A stretch of 64,000 nt of DNA from Aureimonas pseudogalii (GTDB taxonomy: Bacteria > Pseudomonadota > Alphaproteobacteria > Rhizobiales > Rhizobiaceae), in NCBI RefSeq assembly GCF_014196835.1, contig NZ_JACIEK010000014.1, positions 25,403 to 89,402 of the forward strand. Direction: 5' to 3'. The stretch's first letter is position 1, and each line of letters opens with the position of its first letter. This document shows positions 1-10,680 of the stretch, piece by piece. Under the pieces are notes generated by a model. The model worked only from the letters and a program-made list of their open reading frames with translations, searched no databases and had not been told where the DNA came from. Made by a program: the position numbers and the translations under genes.

Positions 1-1
1 C

Positions 2-739
2 CGCAAGGCGCTGATCACCGGCGGCGATTCGGGGATGGGGCGCGCCGCGGCCATCGCCTATGCCCGCGAGGGCGCCGACGTCGCCATCTCCTACCTGCCG
101 GACGAGGAGCCCGACGCACGCGAGGTGATCGCCCTCGTCGAGCGCGAGGGGCGCATCGCCCTGGCGCTGCCCGGCGACATCAGAGACGAGGCGACCTGCC
201 GGCGCATCGTCGCCGAGACCGTCCAGCGCCTCGGCGGGCTCGACATCCTCGTCAACAACGCCTCGCGCCAGCAGCAGCGCCAGAGCCTCGCCGAGATCAC
301 CTCGGAGGATTTCGACGCGACGATGAAGACCAACGTCTACGCGATGTTCTGGCTGACCAAGGCCGCGCTCGAACACATGGACGCAGGGTCCGCGATCATC
401 CAGACGACCTCCGAGCAGGCCTACGACCCCTCCGCCAATCTCGTCGACTACGCGCTGACCAAGGCGGCGGAAATGAACTTCACCAAGTCGCTCGCCAAGC
501 AGCTCGGCCCGAAGGGCATCCGCGTCAACGGCGTCGCGCCCGGCCCGATCTGGACGCCGCTGCAGGTGGCCGGGGGCGCCACGCAGATCGATCTCGTGGC
601 CTTTGGCGGAAAGACGCCGCTCGGGCGCCCCGGCCAGCCCGCCGAGCTCGCCTCGATCTACGTGCAGCTCGCGGCGGCCGACGCCAGCTACGCCACCGGC
701 CAGATCTACGGCGCGGCGGGCGGGAATGGCCAGCCCTGA
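2..739 (+). CDS. SDR family oxidoreductase (5' partial)
   Basis: Short-chain dehydrogenase/reductase, an NAD(P)-dependent cytosolic oxidoreductase. The reading frame is already open at base 2, so the N-terminus lies upstream of the window. What remains begins with the glycine-rich cofactor motif (TGGDSGMGR), followed by the NNAS segment and the catalytic Y-x-x-x-K (YALTK) preceded by the serine of QTTSEQAY. It ends in the usual SDR tail (YATGQIYGAAGG). The sequence resembles the YghA/general-stress subgroup of about 285-300 residues, so roughly 40-50 residues are missing. The substrate cannot be told. Transcription probably ends at the hairpin at 881-910. Confidence 0.9.
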   Translation, partial: RKALITGGDSGMGRAAAIAYAREGADVAISYLPDEEPDAREVIALVEREGRIALALPGDIRDEATCRRIVAETVQRLGGLDILVNNASRQQQRQSLAEITSEDFDATMKTNVYAMFWLTKAALEHMDAGSAIIQTTSEQAYDPSANLVDYALTKAAEMNFTKSLAKQLGPKGIRVNGVAPGPIWTPLQVAGGATQIDLVAFGGKTPLGRPGQPAELASIYVQLAAADASYATGQIYGAAGGNGQP

Positions 740-880
740 AGGTCGGCTGCGACGAGGCGGATGCGCTTCGCCGCTGGACGGCGGGATGGAGAGGAGATCG
801 GCACGGCCCGACTCTCTCGGCGGGACGCGCGACGTATCTCTCCTGCGCGCCGACGCCTCACGCCGACCCCGCAAACCATG

Positions 881-910
881 AAAGGCCGGCCTCGCGGGAG
901 GCCGGCCTTT
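881..910. terminator. Bidirectional hairpin terminator
   Basis: A perfect inverted repeat with 13-base arms (881-893 and 898-910) and a 4-base loop. The A and T runs at the stem ends allow a short U-tract on either strand. It sits between the convergent SDR gene (+) and gpmA (-), so it probably serves both. Confidence 0.7.
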
Positions 911-936
911 CGCGTTCATCACCACGGCTGGGCTCG

Positions 937-972
937 GGTCTTCGATCACGGGCCGGCCCGTGATCGAAGACC
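937..972. repeat. Perfect 36-bp palindrome
   Basis: Two 18-base arms with no spacer (937-954 and 955-972) are exact reverse complements; each arm contains TTCGATCACGGGCC or its complement. It lies 26 bp beyond the terminator at 881-910 and 27 bp before the gpmA stop codon. It has no T-run, so it is not a classical terminator. It could be a second termination or RNA-stabilising hairpin, or a protein-binding dyad. Confidence 0.85.
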
Positions 973-999
973 ACGGCGCGTCACGTGCCGACGTGGCGA

Positions 1000-1620
1000 T
1001 CAGGCCGAGAGCACGTCCTTCGAGGCGACGGTGGAATCGGCGTTCAGCCGGTAGACCACGGGCACGCCGGTGGCGAGCTCCTGCACCACGATCTCCTCGC
1101 CCGTCAGCCCGTCCAGCGCCATGATGAGCGCGCGCAGCGAGTTGCCGTGGGCCGCCACGATCACCGTGCCGCCGGCCAGCACCTTCGGCTGGATCTTGTG
1201 GATGTAGTAGGGCCAGACGCGGGCGCCGGTGTCCTTCAGCGACTCGCCGCCGGGAGGGGGCACGTCGTAGGAGCGGCGCCAGATGTGCACCTGCTCCTCG
1301 CCCCACTTGGCGCGCGCGTCGTCCTTGTTGAGGCCCGAGAGGTCGCCGTAGTCGCGCTCGTTCAGCGCGGCGTCGCGGATCGTCTCCAGACCCTCCTGCC
1401 CGAGTTCGGTCAGCATCAGCGAGAGCGTGCGCTGCGCGCGCGACAGGACGCTGGTGAAGGCGAGGTCGAAGTGAAGCCCCGCCGCCTTGAGACGCTGCCC
1501 GGCGGCCTTGGCCTCCTCGACGCCCTTCTCGGTCAGGTCGGGATCGCGCCAGCCGGTGAAGAGGTTCTTCAGGTTCCAGTCGCTCTGGCCGTGGCGGACG
1601 AGGACGAGGGTTCGGGACAT
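1000..1620 (-). CDS. gpmA: 2,3-bisphosphoglycerate-dependent phosphoglycerate mutase
   Basis: Interconverts 3- and 2-phosphoglycerate in glycolysis and gluconeogenesis in the cytosol. The 206-residue protein has the phosphohistidine signature [10 protein letters not shown] with the acceptor His at residue 10, the [10 protein letters not shown] segment near residue 85 and the second catalytic His in [10 protein letters not shown] near residue 159. The length matches the short alphaproteobacterial form. It starts at an ATG 39 bp after the dapB stop and is probably the last gene of the ABC exporter-dapB-gpmA run. Confidence 0.95.
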   Translation of the reverse strand: MSRTLVLVRHGQSDWNLKNLFTGWRDPDLTEKGVEEAKAAGQRLKAAGLHFDLAFTSVLSRAQRTLSLMLTELGQEGLETIRDAALNERDYGDLSGLNKDDARAKWGEEQVHIWRRSYDVPPPGGESLKDTGARVWPYYIHKIQPKVLAGGTVIVAAHGNSLRALIMALDGLTGEEIVVQELATGVPVVYRLNADSTVASKDVLSA

Positions 1621-1659
1621 CGGGCACTCCTGCGGGGGTGAAAGGGACGGACGATCGGA

Positions 1660-2478
1660 TCAGCGCGCGAGGCCGAGGACGTCGCGCATGGAATAGAGGC
1701 CGGGCGGCTGGGAGCGCGCCCAGAGCGCCGCGCGCACGGCGCCGCGCGCGAAGATCGCGCGGTCGTCGGCGCGGTGCGTCAGCTCGATGCGCTCGCCCTC
1801 GCCGGCGAGGACCACCGTGTGGTCGCCGACCACCGAGCCGCCGCGCAGCGTCGCGAAGCCGATGGCGCCGGGCGGCCGCGCGCCGGTGTGCCCGTCGCGC
1901 ACGCGCACCGCCTGCGTCGCGAGGTCGATGCCGCGCCCGGCGGCGGCGGCCTCGCCGAGAAGCAGCGCCGTGCCCGAGGGCGCGTCGACCTTGTGGCGAT
2001 GGTGCATCTCGAGGATCTCGAGATCGAAGGCGTCGGGGCCGAGCGCCTTTGCCGCCTGCTCCACGAGCACGGCGAGGAGATTGACGCCGAGGCTCATGTT
2101 GCCGGACTGGACGATCCGCGCCCCGCCCGCTGCCGCCGCCGCGATCGCCGCGTGGTCGGCGGCGCCGAGGCCGGTGGTGCCGACCACGTGGACGAGGCCG
2201 AGCCGCGCGGCTACCGCCGCCACCGCGACGGACGAGGCCGGCGCCGTGAAGTCGAGCACCCCGTCGGCGTCTTTCAAAGCGGCGTCGAGATCCCCGGTGA
2301 TGGCGACGCCGAAATGGCCGGCACCGGCGAGCTCGCCGCAATCGGTGCCGAGCGCGATCGAGCCGGCCCGCTCCACGGCGGCGGAGACGCGCGCCCCCGG
2401 CGTTTCCGCCACGACCTTTGCCAGCGCGCGGCCCATGCGCCCGGCGGCGCCGAGGATCACCAGCTTTATCGCATCCAT
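1660..2478 (-). CDS. dapB: 4-hydroxy-tetrahydrodipicolinate reductase
   Basis: Catalyses the NAD(P)H-dependent reduction step of the lysine/diaminopimelate pathway, supplying cell-wall diaminopimelate. The 272-residue protein starts at the ATG at 2478, preceded by GAGGAGGAACG; an open frame extends upstream but carries no homologous sequence. The N-terminal Rossmann motif [10 protein letters not shown] begins at residue 10. The catalytic [11 protein letters not shown] motif holds the proton-donor His pair and the Lys. The gene lies 19 bp downstream of the ABC exporter and 39 bp upstream of gpmA; dapB-gpmA adjacency is common in Rhizobiales. Confidence 0.95.
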   Translation of the reverse strand: MDAIKLVILGAAGRMGRALAKVVAETPGARVSAAVERAGSIALGTDCGELAGAGHFGVAITGDLDAALKDADGVLDFTAPASSVAVAAVAARLGLVHVVGTTGLGAADHAAIAAAAAGGARIVQSGNMSLGVNLLAVLVEQAAKALGPDAFDLEILEMHHRHKVDAPSGTALLLGEAAAAGRGIDLATQAVRVRDGHTGARPPGAIGFATLRGGSVVGDHTVVLAGEGERIELTHRADDRAIFARGAVRAALWARSQPPGLYSMRDVLGLAR

Positions 2479-2497
2479 CGCCCGTTCCTCCTCGTGT

Positions 2498-4324
2498 TCA
2501 GTCCGCCGCCTGCGGAATCGTATCCCCAACGGCTTCGTCCGCCGCGCCGCCGCCGGCCTGCAGCCCGTGGAAGCGGGCGTAGAGCCCGTTCGGCCGGCGC
2601 ACCAGCTCGGCATGGCTGCCGCGCTCGGCGATGCGGCCGCGGTCCACCACGAGGATCTGGTCGGCGTTCACGACGGTCGAGAGGCGGTGCGCCACCACGA
2701 TCACCGTGCGCTCCTTCATCGCCGCCTCCAGCGCCCGCTGCACCAGGATTTCGGAGCGCGTGTCGAGCGCCGAGGTCGCCTCGTCGAGAAGAAGGATCGG
2801 CGCATCGCGCAGGAGCGCGCGCGCGATCGACAGGCGCTGGCGCTGGCCGCCCGAGAGCGTCACGCCGTTCTCGCCCACGGGCGTGTCGTAACCGAGCGGC
2901 TGGGCGAGGATGAACTCCTCGGCCTGCGCCCGCCGAGCCGCCTCCTCCACCGCGGCATCGTCGGCCTCGGGCCGGCCGAAGCGGATGTTGTCGCGGATCG
3001 ATCCCTCGAACAGCGTCGGGTGCTGCGGCACGTAGGCGATCTGCCCGCGAAGCGAGGCCTTGGTGACGCCGGCGACGTCCTGCCCGTCGATGAGGATGCG
3101 CCCGCTTTCCACGTCGTAGAAGCGCTCGAGCAGCGCCACGACCGTGGACTTGCCGCCGCCCGAGGCGCCGATCAGCGCCGTGGTGCGGCCGGCCTCGGCG
3201 GTGAACGAGACGCCGCGCAGCACGGGCTCGCCGGGATGGTAGCCGAAGACCACCTCCTCGAAGCGGATCTCGCCGCGGGGCACCACCAGCGCCTTCGCGC
3301 CGGGCGCGTCGGCCTGGCGCGGGGTCTCGTCGAGGATCTCGTAGATCATCGCGGCGTTGACGAGCGCGCGCTCCAGCTGCACCTGCAGCTTGGCGAGGCG
3401 CCGGGCGGGGTCGTAGGCGAGAAGCAGCGCGGTGATGAAGGCGAACATGGCGCCCGGCGAATAGCCGTAGGCGATGGCGCGGTAGCCCGACCATGCGATG
3501 ACGGCGGCGACCGCGAGGCCCGCCACCGTCTCGGTGATCGGCCCGGAGCGCTCGGTGATCACGGCGATGCGGTTGGAGCGCTCTTCCGCCGCCTGGATCA
3601 GCACTTCCGTGCGCTCGCGCAGCAGGCGCTCCATGGTGAAGGCCTTCACCACCTGGATGCCCTGCGCCGTCTCCTGCATGGAGCCGAGCACCCGCGCGTT
3701 GAGGTCGATCGACTGGCGCGTCGCCTTGCGCAGCTTCTTGGAGAGCCCCGAGATCATGATGGCGATCGGCGGCCCGGCCAGCAGCGCGATCAGCGAGAGC
3801 ACCCAGTCCTGCCAGATCATCGCGAAGATGAGGAAGATCAGCGTCAGGAGATCGCGCGCCAGCGAGGTGACCGTGAGGTTCAGCGTGTCGCGCACGCCCG
3901 AGACGTTCTGGTTGATGCGCGCGGCGAGCTGGGCCGAGCGGTTCTCGCCGAAGAAATCGACCGAGAGGTCGGTGAGATGGGCGAACAGCCGGCGCTGGTA
4001 GCGCGCCACCACGTCGTTGCCGATGCGCGCCAGGATGACGCCCTGCCCGTAGGTGGCGAGGCCCCGGATGAGGAAGGAGAGGAACACCGCGAAGGGCAGC
4101 GTGAACAGGACGGCCCGGTCGCCCTCGACGAAGATCCGGTCGATCACGTCGCGCATGATCCAGGCGAGGAAGGCGGTGGAGAGCGCTACGAGCACGAGGC
4201 AGACCACGGCCACGGCATAGCCGCGGATGTGCTCGCGCCCGTTCTCGGCGATGATCCGCTTGAGGAGCGCGATCGCCTGTCCGCGATCGCGCTCGTCGGA
4301 CAGGGACAGGCTCTTCTTCGTCAA
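2498..4324 (-). CDS. ABC transporter, fused permease/ATPase (MsbA-like exporter)
   Basis: A half-size ABC exporter of 608 residues that should act as an inner-membrane homodimer. The first ~330 residues form the six-helix ABC transmembrane region. The ATPase domain follows, with Walker [10 protein letters not shown] near residue 385, signature [14 protein letters not shown] near 488, Walker [12 protein letters not shown] near 508 and the H-loop VVAHRLSTV. It resembles lipid A/MsbA- or multidrug-type exporters, but the substrate cannot be read from sequence. The best start is a TTG at 4324, since no in-frame ATG precedes the first helix. It probably heads the run that includes dapB and gpmA. 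Confidence 0.9.
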   Translation of the reverse strand: MTKKSLSLSDERDRGQAIALLKRIIAENGREHIRGYAVAVVCLVLVALSTAFLAWIMRDVIDRIFVEGDRAVLFTLPFAVFLSFLIRGLATYGQGVILARIGNDVVARYQRRLFAHLTDLSVDFFGENRSAQLAARINQNVSGVRDTLNLTVTSLARDLLTLIFLIFAMIWQDWVLSLIALLAGPPIAIMISGLSKKLRKATRQSIDLNARVLGSMQETAQGIQVVKAFTMERLLRERTEVLIQAAEERSNRIAVITERSGPITETVAGLAVAAVIAWSGYRAIAYGYSPGAMFAFITALLLAYDPARRLAKLQVQLERALVNAAMIYEILDETPRQADAPGAKALVVPRGEIRFEEVVFGYHPGEPVLRGVSFTAEAGRTTALIGASGGGKSTVVALLERFYDVESGRILIDGQDVAGVTKASLRGQIAYVPQHPTLFEGSIRDNIRFGRPEADDAAVEEAARRAQAEEFILAQPLGYDTPVGENGVTLSGGQRQRLSIARALLRDAPILLLDEATSALDTRSEILVQRALEAAMKERTVIVVAHRLSTVVNADQILVVDRGRIAERGSHAELVRRPNGLYARFHGLQAGGGAADEAVGDTIPQAAD

Positions 4325-4418
4325 GGATCCGCCGGGGTTCGCGAGGTGCCCGCTCTATAGCGGCTCGCGGCGCCCGCCGCTACCGCCCACGATCTCCCGT
4401 CTGCCCGGCGGGGCGTCG

Positions 4419-5444
4419 TCAGCGTGACCAGCGCCGGTGCGCGGTCTCCAGCGCGTAGAGATGCGGGCGGCGCGCGAAGGCGGCGAGGCCCGCGAGCGCG
4501 GCGAGCGGCAGCGTCACGCTGAAGAGCGGAATGCCGCGCATCAACTCGCGGTGCGGGGCCTTGTCCTCGAAGGCCTCGCGCATCGCGGCCGGATCGACCA
4601 GCGCGGCGATGCGGCCGAAGACGCCGCCGGCGATGTAGACGCCGCCCCGCGCCATGAAGACGAGCGCGAGATCGCCGGCGACGCGCGCCAGGATCACCGC
4701 GAAGAGTTGCACCGCCTCGTGCGCCGCCGGGTCCGCGCCCTTCGCGGCGGCCTCGCTCACCTCGGCCGGCAGGGTCAGCGTCGCGCTCGCGCCGTCTGCC
4801 GCGGCGATGGCATGGTAGAGGTTGACGAGGCCGCGACCGCAGAGGACCTGCTCGCCCGACACCCGGCCCTCCAGCGTTTCGAGATGCGGCCAGATCGCGC
4901 GCTCGCGCTCCGTCCGGGGGCCGAGATCCATGTGGCCGCCCTCGCCCGGCACGGGGATCCAGCGGTCGCGCGAGCGGATGAGCCCCGCGACGCCGAGCCC
5001 GGTGCCCGGCCCCATCACCACGCGGCTGGCGCCCTCCAGCACCGTGCCGCCGCCGATCGGGTCGCGCCCGCTCTCGGGCAGCGCGGAGACGGCGAGCGCC
5101 TGCGCCTCGAAATCGTTGAGGATGAGCACGTCCTCGAACCCGAGATCGGCGATGAGGGCGTGGGGCCGCACCACCCAGGGGCTGTTGGTGAGCTCGATCT
5201 CCTCGCCGTCCACCGGGCCGGCGATGGCGAGCACCGCAGTCTTCGGCCTGATCGCGGTATGGGCGAAGACCACGGCCTCGATCGCGTCGTCGATGTTGGG
5301 ATAGTCGGCGGTCGGCACCACCGGAAACACGATGGGCTCGCCGGCGGCATCGGCGAGGAGCGCGAAGCGCGCGTTCGTGCCCCCGATGTCGCCGACGAGA
5401 ATGGGAAAGGCGAGGGAATCGATGTGTTCGAGCTTCTTGGCCAT
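4419..5444 (-). CDS. glk: Glucokinase
   Basis: Phosphorylates glucose to glucose-6-phosphate with ATP in the cytosol. The 341-residue protein is of the proteobacterial Glk type, not the ROK type. It has the phosphate-1 motif GDIGGTNARFALL from residue 18, the catalytic aspartate in LILNDFEAQAL near residue 110 and the glycine-rich MGPGTGLGVAGL. The ATG at 5444 gives a normal length. The gene is separated by ~95 bp from the ABC exporter and ~116 bp from mepA, so it may be transcribed alone. Confidence 0.93.
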   Translation of the reverse strand: MAKKLEHIDSLAFPILVGDIGGTNARFALLADAAGEPIVFPVVPTADYPNIDDAIEAVVFAHTAIRPKTAVLAIAGPVDGEEIELTNSPWVVRPHALIADLGFEDVLILNDFEAQALAVSALPESGRDPIGGGTVLEGASRVVMGPGTGLGVAGLIRSRDRWIPVPGEGGHMDLGPRTERERAIWPHLETLEGRVSGEQVLCGRGLVNLYHAIAAADGASATLTLPAEVSEAAAKGADPAAHEAVQLFAVILARVAGDLALVFMARGGVYIAGGVFGRIAALVDPAAMREAFEDKAPHRELMRGIPLFSVTLPLAALAGLAAFARRPHLYALETAHRRWSR

Positions 5445-5560
5445 GCGTCACCGGATCGGGTGTGGGGATCGGGCGGGGGCCGCTCGATGGCCAGCCTTAG
5501 CACCGCCCGCCCGCCGGCAAAAGCGCCGCGCCGGGGGGCGGGGCGAAGGCGGGCCGCCGC

Positions 5561-6655
5561 TCAGCCGGCCGGGCGGAAGCGCGGCATCGGCAGGGCGCCG
5601 CCGTCCTCGCCGGCCTCGGCGCCGGCGGGCTCGGGAGCTTGCGCGCGAGCGGGCGGCGGCGGCAGACGGGCGGGCGCGGGCGGCGACGCGTCGAAGGCGG
5701 TGGCAGCCGGCACGGCAACGGGCGCCGGGCGCGCGGCGGCGGGCGTGCCGCCCGCGGCGTCCGGCTGCTTCAGCACCGCCGAGCAGGCCTTCGGCAGCGC
5801 CGTCATGAAGATCGGCGGCGGCTTCTTGTAGGGCTTGGCCGAGGGCTTGGGCGGCTGCAGCGCCACGTCGAACCACCAGTCTAGCTTGTCGCAGCCGTCG
5901 CCCTTGCCGGTGGATTCCTGCGGCTCGCAATTGGGCGAGCCCGGCTGGCAGACGAGGCGCACGTGGAAATGATAGTCGTGGCCGAACATCGGCCGCACCT
6001 TGTTGAGCCAGCCGCGGTCGCGCCCGGCGGTCTTGCAGAGCTGCTCCTTGATGCCGGGATGCACGAAGATGCGCTGCACCTCGGGCTCCTCGGCCGCCGT
6101 GCGGATGAGCTTCAGCATCTCCGGGCGCCAGCGCTTGAGATCGATGTGGCGCGTCGTCTTGTCGATGACCGAGGGCAGCGGCATCGTATCGCGCTCTTCG
6201 CGGCTGAGGCGGCGGTTCGGCATCTCGGTCAGGTAGATGTCGGCGTCGAGGCCGATCTGGTGCGAGGCGTGGCCGTCCTTCATCGGGCCGCCGCGCGGCT
6301 GCGCCATGTCGCCGAACAGGAGCCCGCGCCAGTTCGCCTGCGCCGCCGCATCGCGCGACAGGCGCTGGAGGAAGGCGATCATCGTGGGATGGGCATAGGC
6401 GCGATCGCGCGAGGGCTTCATCACCTGCCAGGTCGGCCCGTCCTTCGGCATTTCCATGCCCCCGGCGAGACACCCCTTGGAATAGAAGCCGATGCTCTGG
6501 GGCGGGGCGGCGGAGGGCGCGGTCTCGGCCGAGAACAGATCCTTGGCCGGCGTCTGCGCGAGAGCGGGCCCCGCGAGGCCCGTCAGCGCCACACTCAGGA
6601 GCGCCGCGCCCGCGAGGCGCCGCGCCGTCCGTCCCGCCCGTGCCGTTCCTCGCAT
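5561..6655 (-). CDS. mepA: Penicillin-insensitive murein endopeptidase MepA
   Basis: A periplasmic zinc LAS-type metallopeptidase that cleaves D-alanyl-meso-diaminopimelyl cross-links in peptidoglycan. The 364-residue protein starts at the ATG at 6655. Residues 1 to about 33 form a signal peptide (Arg-rich start, hydrophobic core, cleavage after GPALA). The zinc motif HASHQIGLDADIY and the downstream YHFHVRLVC supply the His and Asp ligands. The last ~100 residues are a Pro/Ala-rich tail, longer than in the E. coli enzyme and probably disordered. A much longer in-frame opening upstream overlaps the next gene and is not coding. Confidence 0.92.
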   Translation of the reverse strand: MRGTARAGRTARRLAGAALLSVALTGLAGPALAQTPAKDLFSAETAPSAAPPQSIGFYSKGCLAGGMEMPKDGPTWQVMKPSRDRAYAHPTMIAFLQRLSRDAAAQANWRGLLFGDMAQPRGGPMKDGHASHQIGLDADIYLTEMPNRRLSREERDTMPLPSVIDKTTRHIDLKRWRPEMLKLIRTAAEEPEVQRIFVHPGIKEQLCKTAGRDRGWLNKVRPMFGHDYHFHVRLVCQPGSPNCEPQESTGKGDGCDKLDWWFDVALQPPKPSAKPYKKPPPIFMTALPKACSAVLKQPDAAGGTPAAARPAPVAVPAATAFDASPPAPARLPPPPARAQAPEPAGAEAGEDGGALPMPRFRPAG

Positions 6656-6762
6656 CGCTCTCGCCCTCAAGCTGCCCGTCCGTGCACGAAAGCCGGAGAG
6701 TTCGGCCGAAACTAAGGCCGCCGGGTGGCTCGAAGCTTGCGCGGGACCGGAAGCCCTCGCCT

Positions 6763-7749
6763 TCAGACCGGCTGCGCCGCCCCCGTCTCGGCCGAGGCGT
6801 AGAGCGCGTCGAGCACCCGCTGGTTCTTGACCGAATCCTCGAGGCTGAAGAGGGTCTCGCCCGAGCCCGCCACCGCGCGCGCGAAGGCTTCGGCCTGCAG
6901 GCGATACTGGTCGGCGGCGCCGAAGCGCAGGGTCTCGGTGTGCCCGTGCGACTGGTCGTGGCAATGCACGGCGGCCTGCCGGTAGGAACCGGCGTTGAAG
7001 GCGCCGTCCACCTCGATGAAGCCTTCGGTCCCGTGGAAGGCCATGGTCTGGCGCGCCGCCATCTGGGTGGAGACGTAGAAGGAGAGGTGGAAGGCGCCGA
7101 AATCGACGTCGCAATCGGCGAAGATGTCGGTGCCGAACGTCTCGTCGCGCTCGATGCGGGCGCGCGCCGAAACGGCCTCGGCCCCTGTCGCGAGGCGCGT
7201 CGTCACCACCGGGTAGACGCCGATGTCGGGCAGCGCGCCGCCGCCGAGCTCGATCTGGTTGCGCATGTTGGCGGGGTCGACATTGTGGTAGGCGAAGGCG
7301 CCCTGAACGTGGCGCAGGCGCCCGATGCGCCCCTCCGCGATCCATCGGCGCACCTGCTCCCATTGCGGGTGGTAGCGCACCATGAAGGCCTCCGCGACCT
7401 GGACGCCCGCCGCGTCGCGCGCCTCGATCAGCGGCTGGATGTCGTCCGCCTTCAGCGCCAGCGGCTTCTCGACCAGCACGTGCTTGCCGGCCTTCACCGC
7501 CCGCAGCGCCCATTCCAGATGCTGCGAGGTCGGCAGCGGCACGTAGACCGCGTCGACCTCGCGGTCCTCCAGCAGCGCCTCGTAGGAGCCGAAGGCCTCG
7601 CGCGCGCCGAAATGGGCGGCGAGCCCCTCGGCGCGGTCGCGGTCGCGGCTGGCGATCGCCTGCAGCCGGCAGCCTTCGGCCTTCAGGATGGCCGGTATCA
7701 TCTGCTCGCGGGCGATCTTCGCGCCCGACAGGATGCCCCAACGCAGCAT
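6763..7749 (-). CDS. Gfo/Idh/MocA family oxidoreductase
   Basis: An NAD(P)-dependent sugar or inositol-type dehydrogenase of 328 residues. The N-terminal Rossmann fold begins WGILSGAKIAREQMIPA, and the family signature LVEKPLAL supplies the catalytic lysine region near residue 95. The C-terminal half is the expected alpha/beta substrate domain. It lies 37 bp downstream of pheT and 107 bp upstream of mepA. Neither neighbour indicates a substrate. It resembles the xylose/dihydrodiol dehydrogenase-like branch, but that is only an impression. Confidence 0.88.
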   Translation of the reverse strand: MLRWGILSGAKIAREQMIPAILKAEGCRLQAIASRDRDRAEGLAAHFGAREAFGSYEALLEDREVDAVYVPLPTSQHLEWALRAVKAGKHVLVEKPLALKADDIQPLIEARDAAGVQVAEAFMVRYHPQWEQVRRWIAEGRIGRLRHVQGAFAYHNVDPANMRNQIELGGGALPDIGVYPVVTTRLATGAEAVSARARIERDETFGTDIFADCDVDFGAFHLSFYVSTQMAARQTMAFHGTEGFIEVDGAFNAGSYRQAAVHCHDQSHGHTETLRFGAADQYRLQAEAFARAVAGSGETLFSLEDSVKNQRVLDALYASAETGAAQPV

Positions 7750-7786
7750 GGCTCGTTCCCTCCCCCTGTTTCGTTTCGTCTCGCGC

Positions 7787-10201
7787 TCAGGCGCGCAGCG
7801 TGCCGCCCGTCGCCTTTTCCACCGCCGCGACGATGCGTGCGCTCAAAGCTTCCAGATCCTCGTCGGTGAGCGTGCGCTCGGCCGGGTTCAGCGTCACCTC
7901 GATCGCCACCGACTTGGCGCCCTCGCCAAGCGACGCGCCGGTGAAGACGTCGAACACCCGCACCTCGCTCACCAGCTTGCGGTCGGCGCCTTCCGCGGCG
8001 CGCACGATCTTCATGGCATCGACCTCCGCGCCCACCACGAAGGCGAAGTCGCGCCGCACCGGCTGGAAGGGCGAGAGGGCGAGCACCGGCTTGGTGCGCG
8101 TCGCCTTGCGCTTGGGCTCCGGCGCCTCGTCGAGGAAGACCTCGAACCCGGCATAGGCGCCGGTGACGCCGAGCCTCTTCAGCGTGCGCGGATGGAACTC
8201 GCCATATTCGGCGAGCACGGTCTTCGGTCCGAGCTTGATCTTCCCCGAGCGGCCGGGATGGTACCAGTCGCTCGCCGGGGCCTCGAACTGCAGCCGGTCC
8301 ACCGGCACGCCGGCCGCCTCCAGCGCGGCGATCGCGTCGGCCTTGGCGTCGAAGACGCCGACCGGCGCGGCGTTGCCGGCCCAGTCGCGGCCCGCGCCGC
8401 CATGGCCGGCGGTGGCGCGGCGAACGCCGGCCGCCGCGCGCCGCTGGCCCGCGGGCTCGGGCGAGCGGTAGAGCGCGGCCACCTCGAACAGCGCGGTGTC
8501 GCCCTGTCCGCGCTGCGCGTTGCGATGGGCGGCCAGGATCAGGTTCGGCAGCAGCGAGGGCCGCATGTCCGAGAGGTCGGCGGCGATCGGGTTCTCCAAG
8601 CGCAGCGCATCGCTGCCGCCGCCGAAGGCGCTCGCCGCCTCGTGCGACACGAAGGAATAGGTCACGGCCTCGGCCATGCCCCGCGCCGCGAGCGCCCGGC
8701 GCGCCGCGCGGTCGCGGATCTGCGCGTTGGTCAGGATACGCCCGCCGACGCCCGCCAGCGCCGGCAGCGGCTGCGGCTCGATCCGGTCGACGCCGACGAG
8801 GCGCATGACCTCCTCCACGAGATCGGCCTTTCCGTCGATGTCCGGGCGCCAGGAGGGCACTGTCACCTCGGCGCTCTCGAGGCCCGCCTCCACGGCGAAG
8901 CCGAGGCGCGTCAGGATGCGGGCCTGCCTTTCGGGCTCGACCTCGAGGCCGGTCAGGCGCTTCACCTCCGCGAAGGGCAGGCTCAGGCGCTTGGGGGTGA
9001 CGGGCTTCATGCTCTGAACGCGCGCGCGCGTCGGCTCGCCGCCGCAGAGCTCCAGGATCAGCGCTGTCGCGAGATCGAGGCCGGGCTCGTCGAAGGCGGG
9101 ATCGACGCCGCGCTCGAAGCGGTAGCGCGCGTCGGTGATGATGCCGAGCGCGCGGCCGGCGCGGGCGATGGCGATCGGCTCCCAAAGCGCCGATTCCACG
9201 AGGACGTCGGTGGTGCCCTCGTCGCAGCCCGAGGCCTCGCCGCCCATGATGCCGGCGATCGACTCGACGCCGTTGTCGTCGGCGATGACGCAGGTCCCCT
9301 CCGGCAGCGCGTAGGTCTTGCCGTCGAGCGCCACGATCTCCTCGCCGGCCCGCGCCCCGCGCACATGGAGCGCGCCCGCGACCTTGGCGGCGTCGAAGAC
9401 ATGAAGCGGGCGGCCGCGATCGAAGGTCAGGTAGTTGGTGACGTCGACGAGCGCGTTGATCGGGCGAAGACCGATGGCGGCGAGGCGCTTCTGCATCCAG
9501 GCCGGCGAGGGGCCGTTCGTCACGCCGCGCACGAGGCGCAGCGCGAATCCCTGGCAGACCGGGCTCTCGACCTCGACCGCGACGGGGCACTCGCCCTCGC
9601 CCTCGATCGGCGCGACGGGCGGCGTCTTCAGCGTGCCGAGGCCGGCGGCGGCGAGATCCCGGGCGATGCCGTGAATGCCGGTGGCGTCCGGCCGGTTCGG
9701 CGTCAGGCCGATCTCGATCACGGGGTCGGCGAGATCGGCGTAGTCGGCGAAGGCGGTGCCGACGGGCGCATCCTCGGGCAGGTCGATGATGCCGTTGTGC
9801 TCGTCGGAGAGCTCCAGCTCGCGCTCCGAGCACATCATGCCGTGGCTCTCGACGCCGCGGATCTTGCCGACGCCGAGCGTCACGTCGAGGCCGGGCACGT
9901 AGGTGCCGGGCAGGCCGAGGACGCCGACGAGCCCGGCGCGTGCGTTCGGCGCGCCGCAGACGACCTGCAACGGCTTGCCTCCGTTGACGGCCGGGCCGGC
10001 ATCGACGGTGAGCACCTGCAGCTTGTCGGCGTCGGGATGGCGCGTGGCGGTGAGGACGCGGGCGATGGTGAAGGGGCGCATCGCCGCCTTGTCGTCGATC
10101 GCCTCGACCTCGAGCCCGAGCGAGGTCAGCTTCTCGGCGATCTCGGCGATCTCGGCATCGGTGTCGAGATGGTCCTTCAGCCAGGACAGGGTGAATTTCA
10201 T
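7787..10201 (-). CDS. pheT: Phenylalanyl-tRNA synthetase beta subunit
   Basis: Beta chain of the alpha2-beta2 synthetase that charges tRNA-Phe. The 804-residue protein starts at the ATG at 10201 ([17 protein letters not shown]). The order is an N-terminal tRNA-binding (EMAP-like) domain around residues 40-150, the B3/B4 editing domain, the B5 domain, the catalytic-like core and a C-terminal ferredoxin-fold anticodon-binding domain starting near [15 protein letters not shown]. Length and order are typical. Unusually, it is separated from pheS by two unrelated genes covering about 1.6 kb. Confidence 0.96.
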   Translation of the reverse strand: MKFTLSWLKDHLDTDAEIAEIAEKLTSLGLEVEAIDDKAAMRPFTIARVLTATRHPDADKLQVLTVDAGPAVNGGKPLQVVCGAPNARAGLVGVLGLPGTYVPGLDVTLGVGKIRGVESHGMMCSERELELSDEHNGIIDLPEDAPVGTAFADYADLADPVIEIGLTPNRPDATGIHGIARDLAAAGLGTLKTPPVAPIEGEGECPVAVEVESPVCQGFALRLVRGVTNGPSPAWMQKRLAAIGLRPINALVDVTNYLTFDRGRPLHVFDAAKVAGALHVRGARAGEEIVALDGKTYALPEGTCVIADDNGVESIAGIMGGEASGCDEGTTDVLVESALWEPIAIARAGRALGIITDARYRFERGVDPAFDEPGLDLATALILELCGGEPTRARVQSMKPVTPKRLSLPFAEVKRLTGLEVEPERQARILTRLGFAVEAGLESAEVTVPSWRPDIDGKADLVEEVMRLVGVDRIEPQPLPALAGVGGRILTNAQIRDRAARRALAARGMAEAVTYSFVSHEAASAFGGGSDALRLENPIAADLSDMRPSLLPNLILAAHRNAQRGQGDTALFEVAALYRSPEPAGQRRAAAGVRRATAGHGGAGRDWAGNAAPVGVFDAKADAIAALEAAGVPVDRLQFEAPASDWYHPGRSGKIKLGPKTVLAEYGEFHPRTLKRLGVTGAYAGFEVFLDEAPEPKRKATRTKPVLALSPFQPVRRDFAFVVGAEVDAMKIVRAAEGADRKLVSEVRVFDVFTGASLGEGAKSVAIEVTLNPAERTLTDEDLEALSARIVAAVEKATGGTLRA

Positions 10202-10263
10202 GGGAGGTCTCGATCGGTTGGAAGCGAAGCGGCTTCGCAAGGGCAGGCGGCGAGGCGGGCGCC

Positions 10264-10680
10264 TCAGGTTCGGTCGGTGACGTCGGCGGCGGCGCGTCGC
10301 ACGAGACCGCTCGCATGGACGAAGCGGTAGACCGAGAGCGCAACGAGCGCGAAGACGAGGTTGAGCAGAAGCACCGTGCCGAGCGTCTGCACGCTGTCGA
10401 AGGCGAACTTGGCGATCACGGTCGGCAGAAGGATGCCCACGGCCAGCGAGGCGAGCGTCGCGGGCGTTCCCGGGAGGTAGGCATAGAGCGCCGCGAAGAT
10501 CGCCACGGTGACGAGCGCCAGCACGTAATGCGCGGGCGCCGCGGCGATGGAGGCGAAGTCGATCGACAGGAACAGCCAGCCGAAGAAGGCTACGGCGAGC
10601 GTCCCCACCATGGCGCCCGCGATCACGGACACCGCCTCCACCAGGGTGAAGCGGGCGATACCGGCGGCGGTTCGGGCCAT
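10264..10680 (-). CDS. Small membrane protein, unknown function
   Basis: A 138-residue protein with an ATG start at 10680 and four hydrophobic segments: around residues 12-36 ([18 protein letters not shown]), 46-66, 72-93 and 99-122. It ends in a short basic tail ([12 protein letters not shown]). I recognise no family motif. It lies 62 bp upstream of pheT on the same strand and may be cotranscribed with it. Coding is supported by codon pattern and start context only. Confidence 0.7.
   Translation of the reverse strand: MARTAAGIARFTLVEAVSVIAGAMVGTLAVAFFGWLFLSIDFASIAAAPAHYVLALVTVAIFAALYAYLPGTPATLASLAVGILLPTVIAKFAFDSVQTLGTVLLLNLVFALVALSVYRFVHASGLVRRAAADVTDRT

Noticed and set aside
1787..4360. 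An 857-codon plus-strand open frame
   Set aside because: It runs antisense to dapB and the ABC exporter, both with full motif sets; its translation is low-complexity Arg/Ala/His sequence.
7698..10343. An 881-codon minus-strand open frame overlapping pheT
   Set aside because: It is in a different frame from pheT and Arg/Pro-rich throughout; pheT carries all expected domains.
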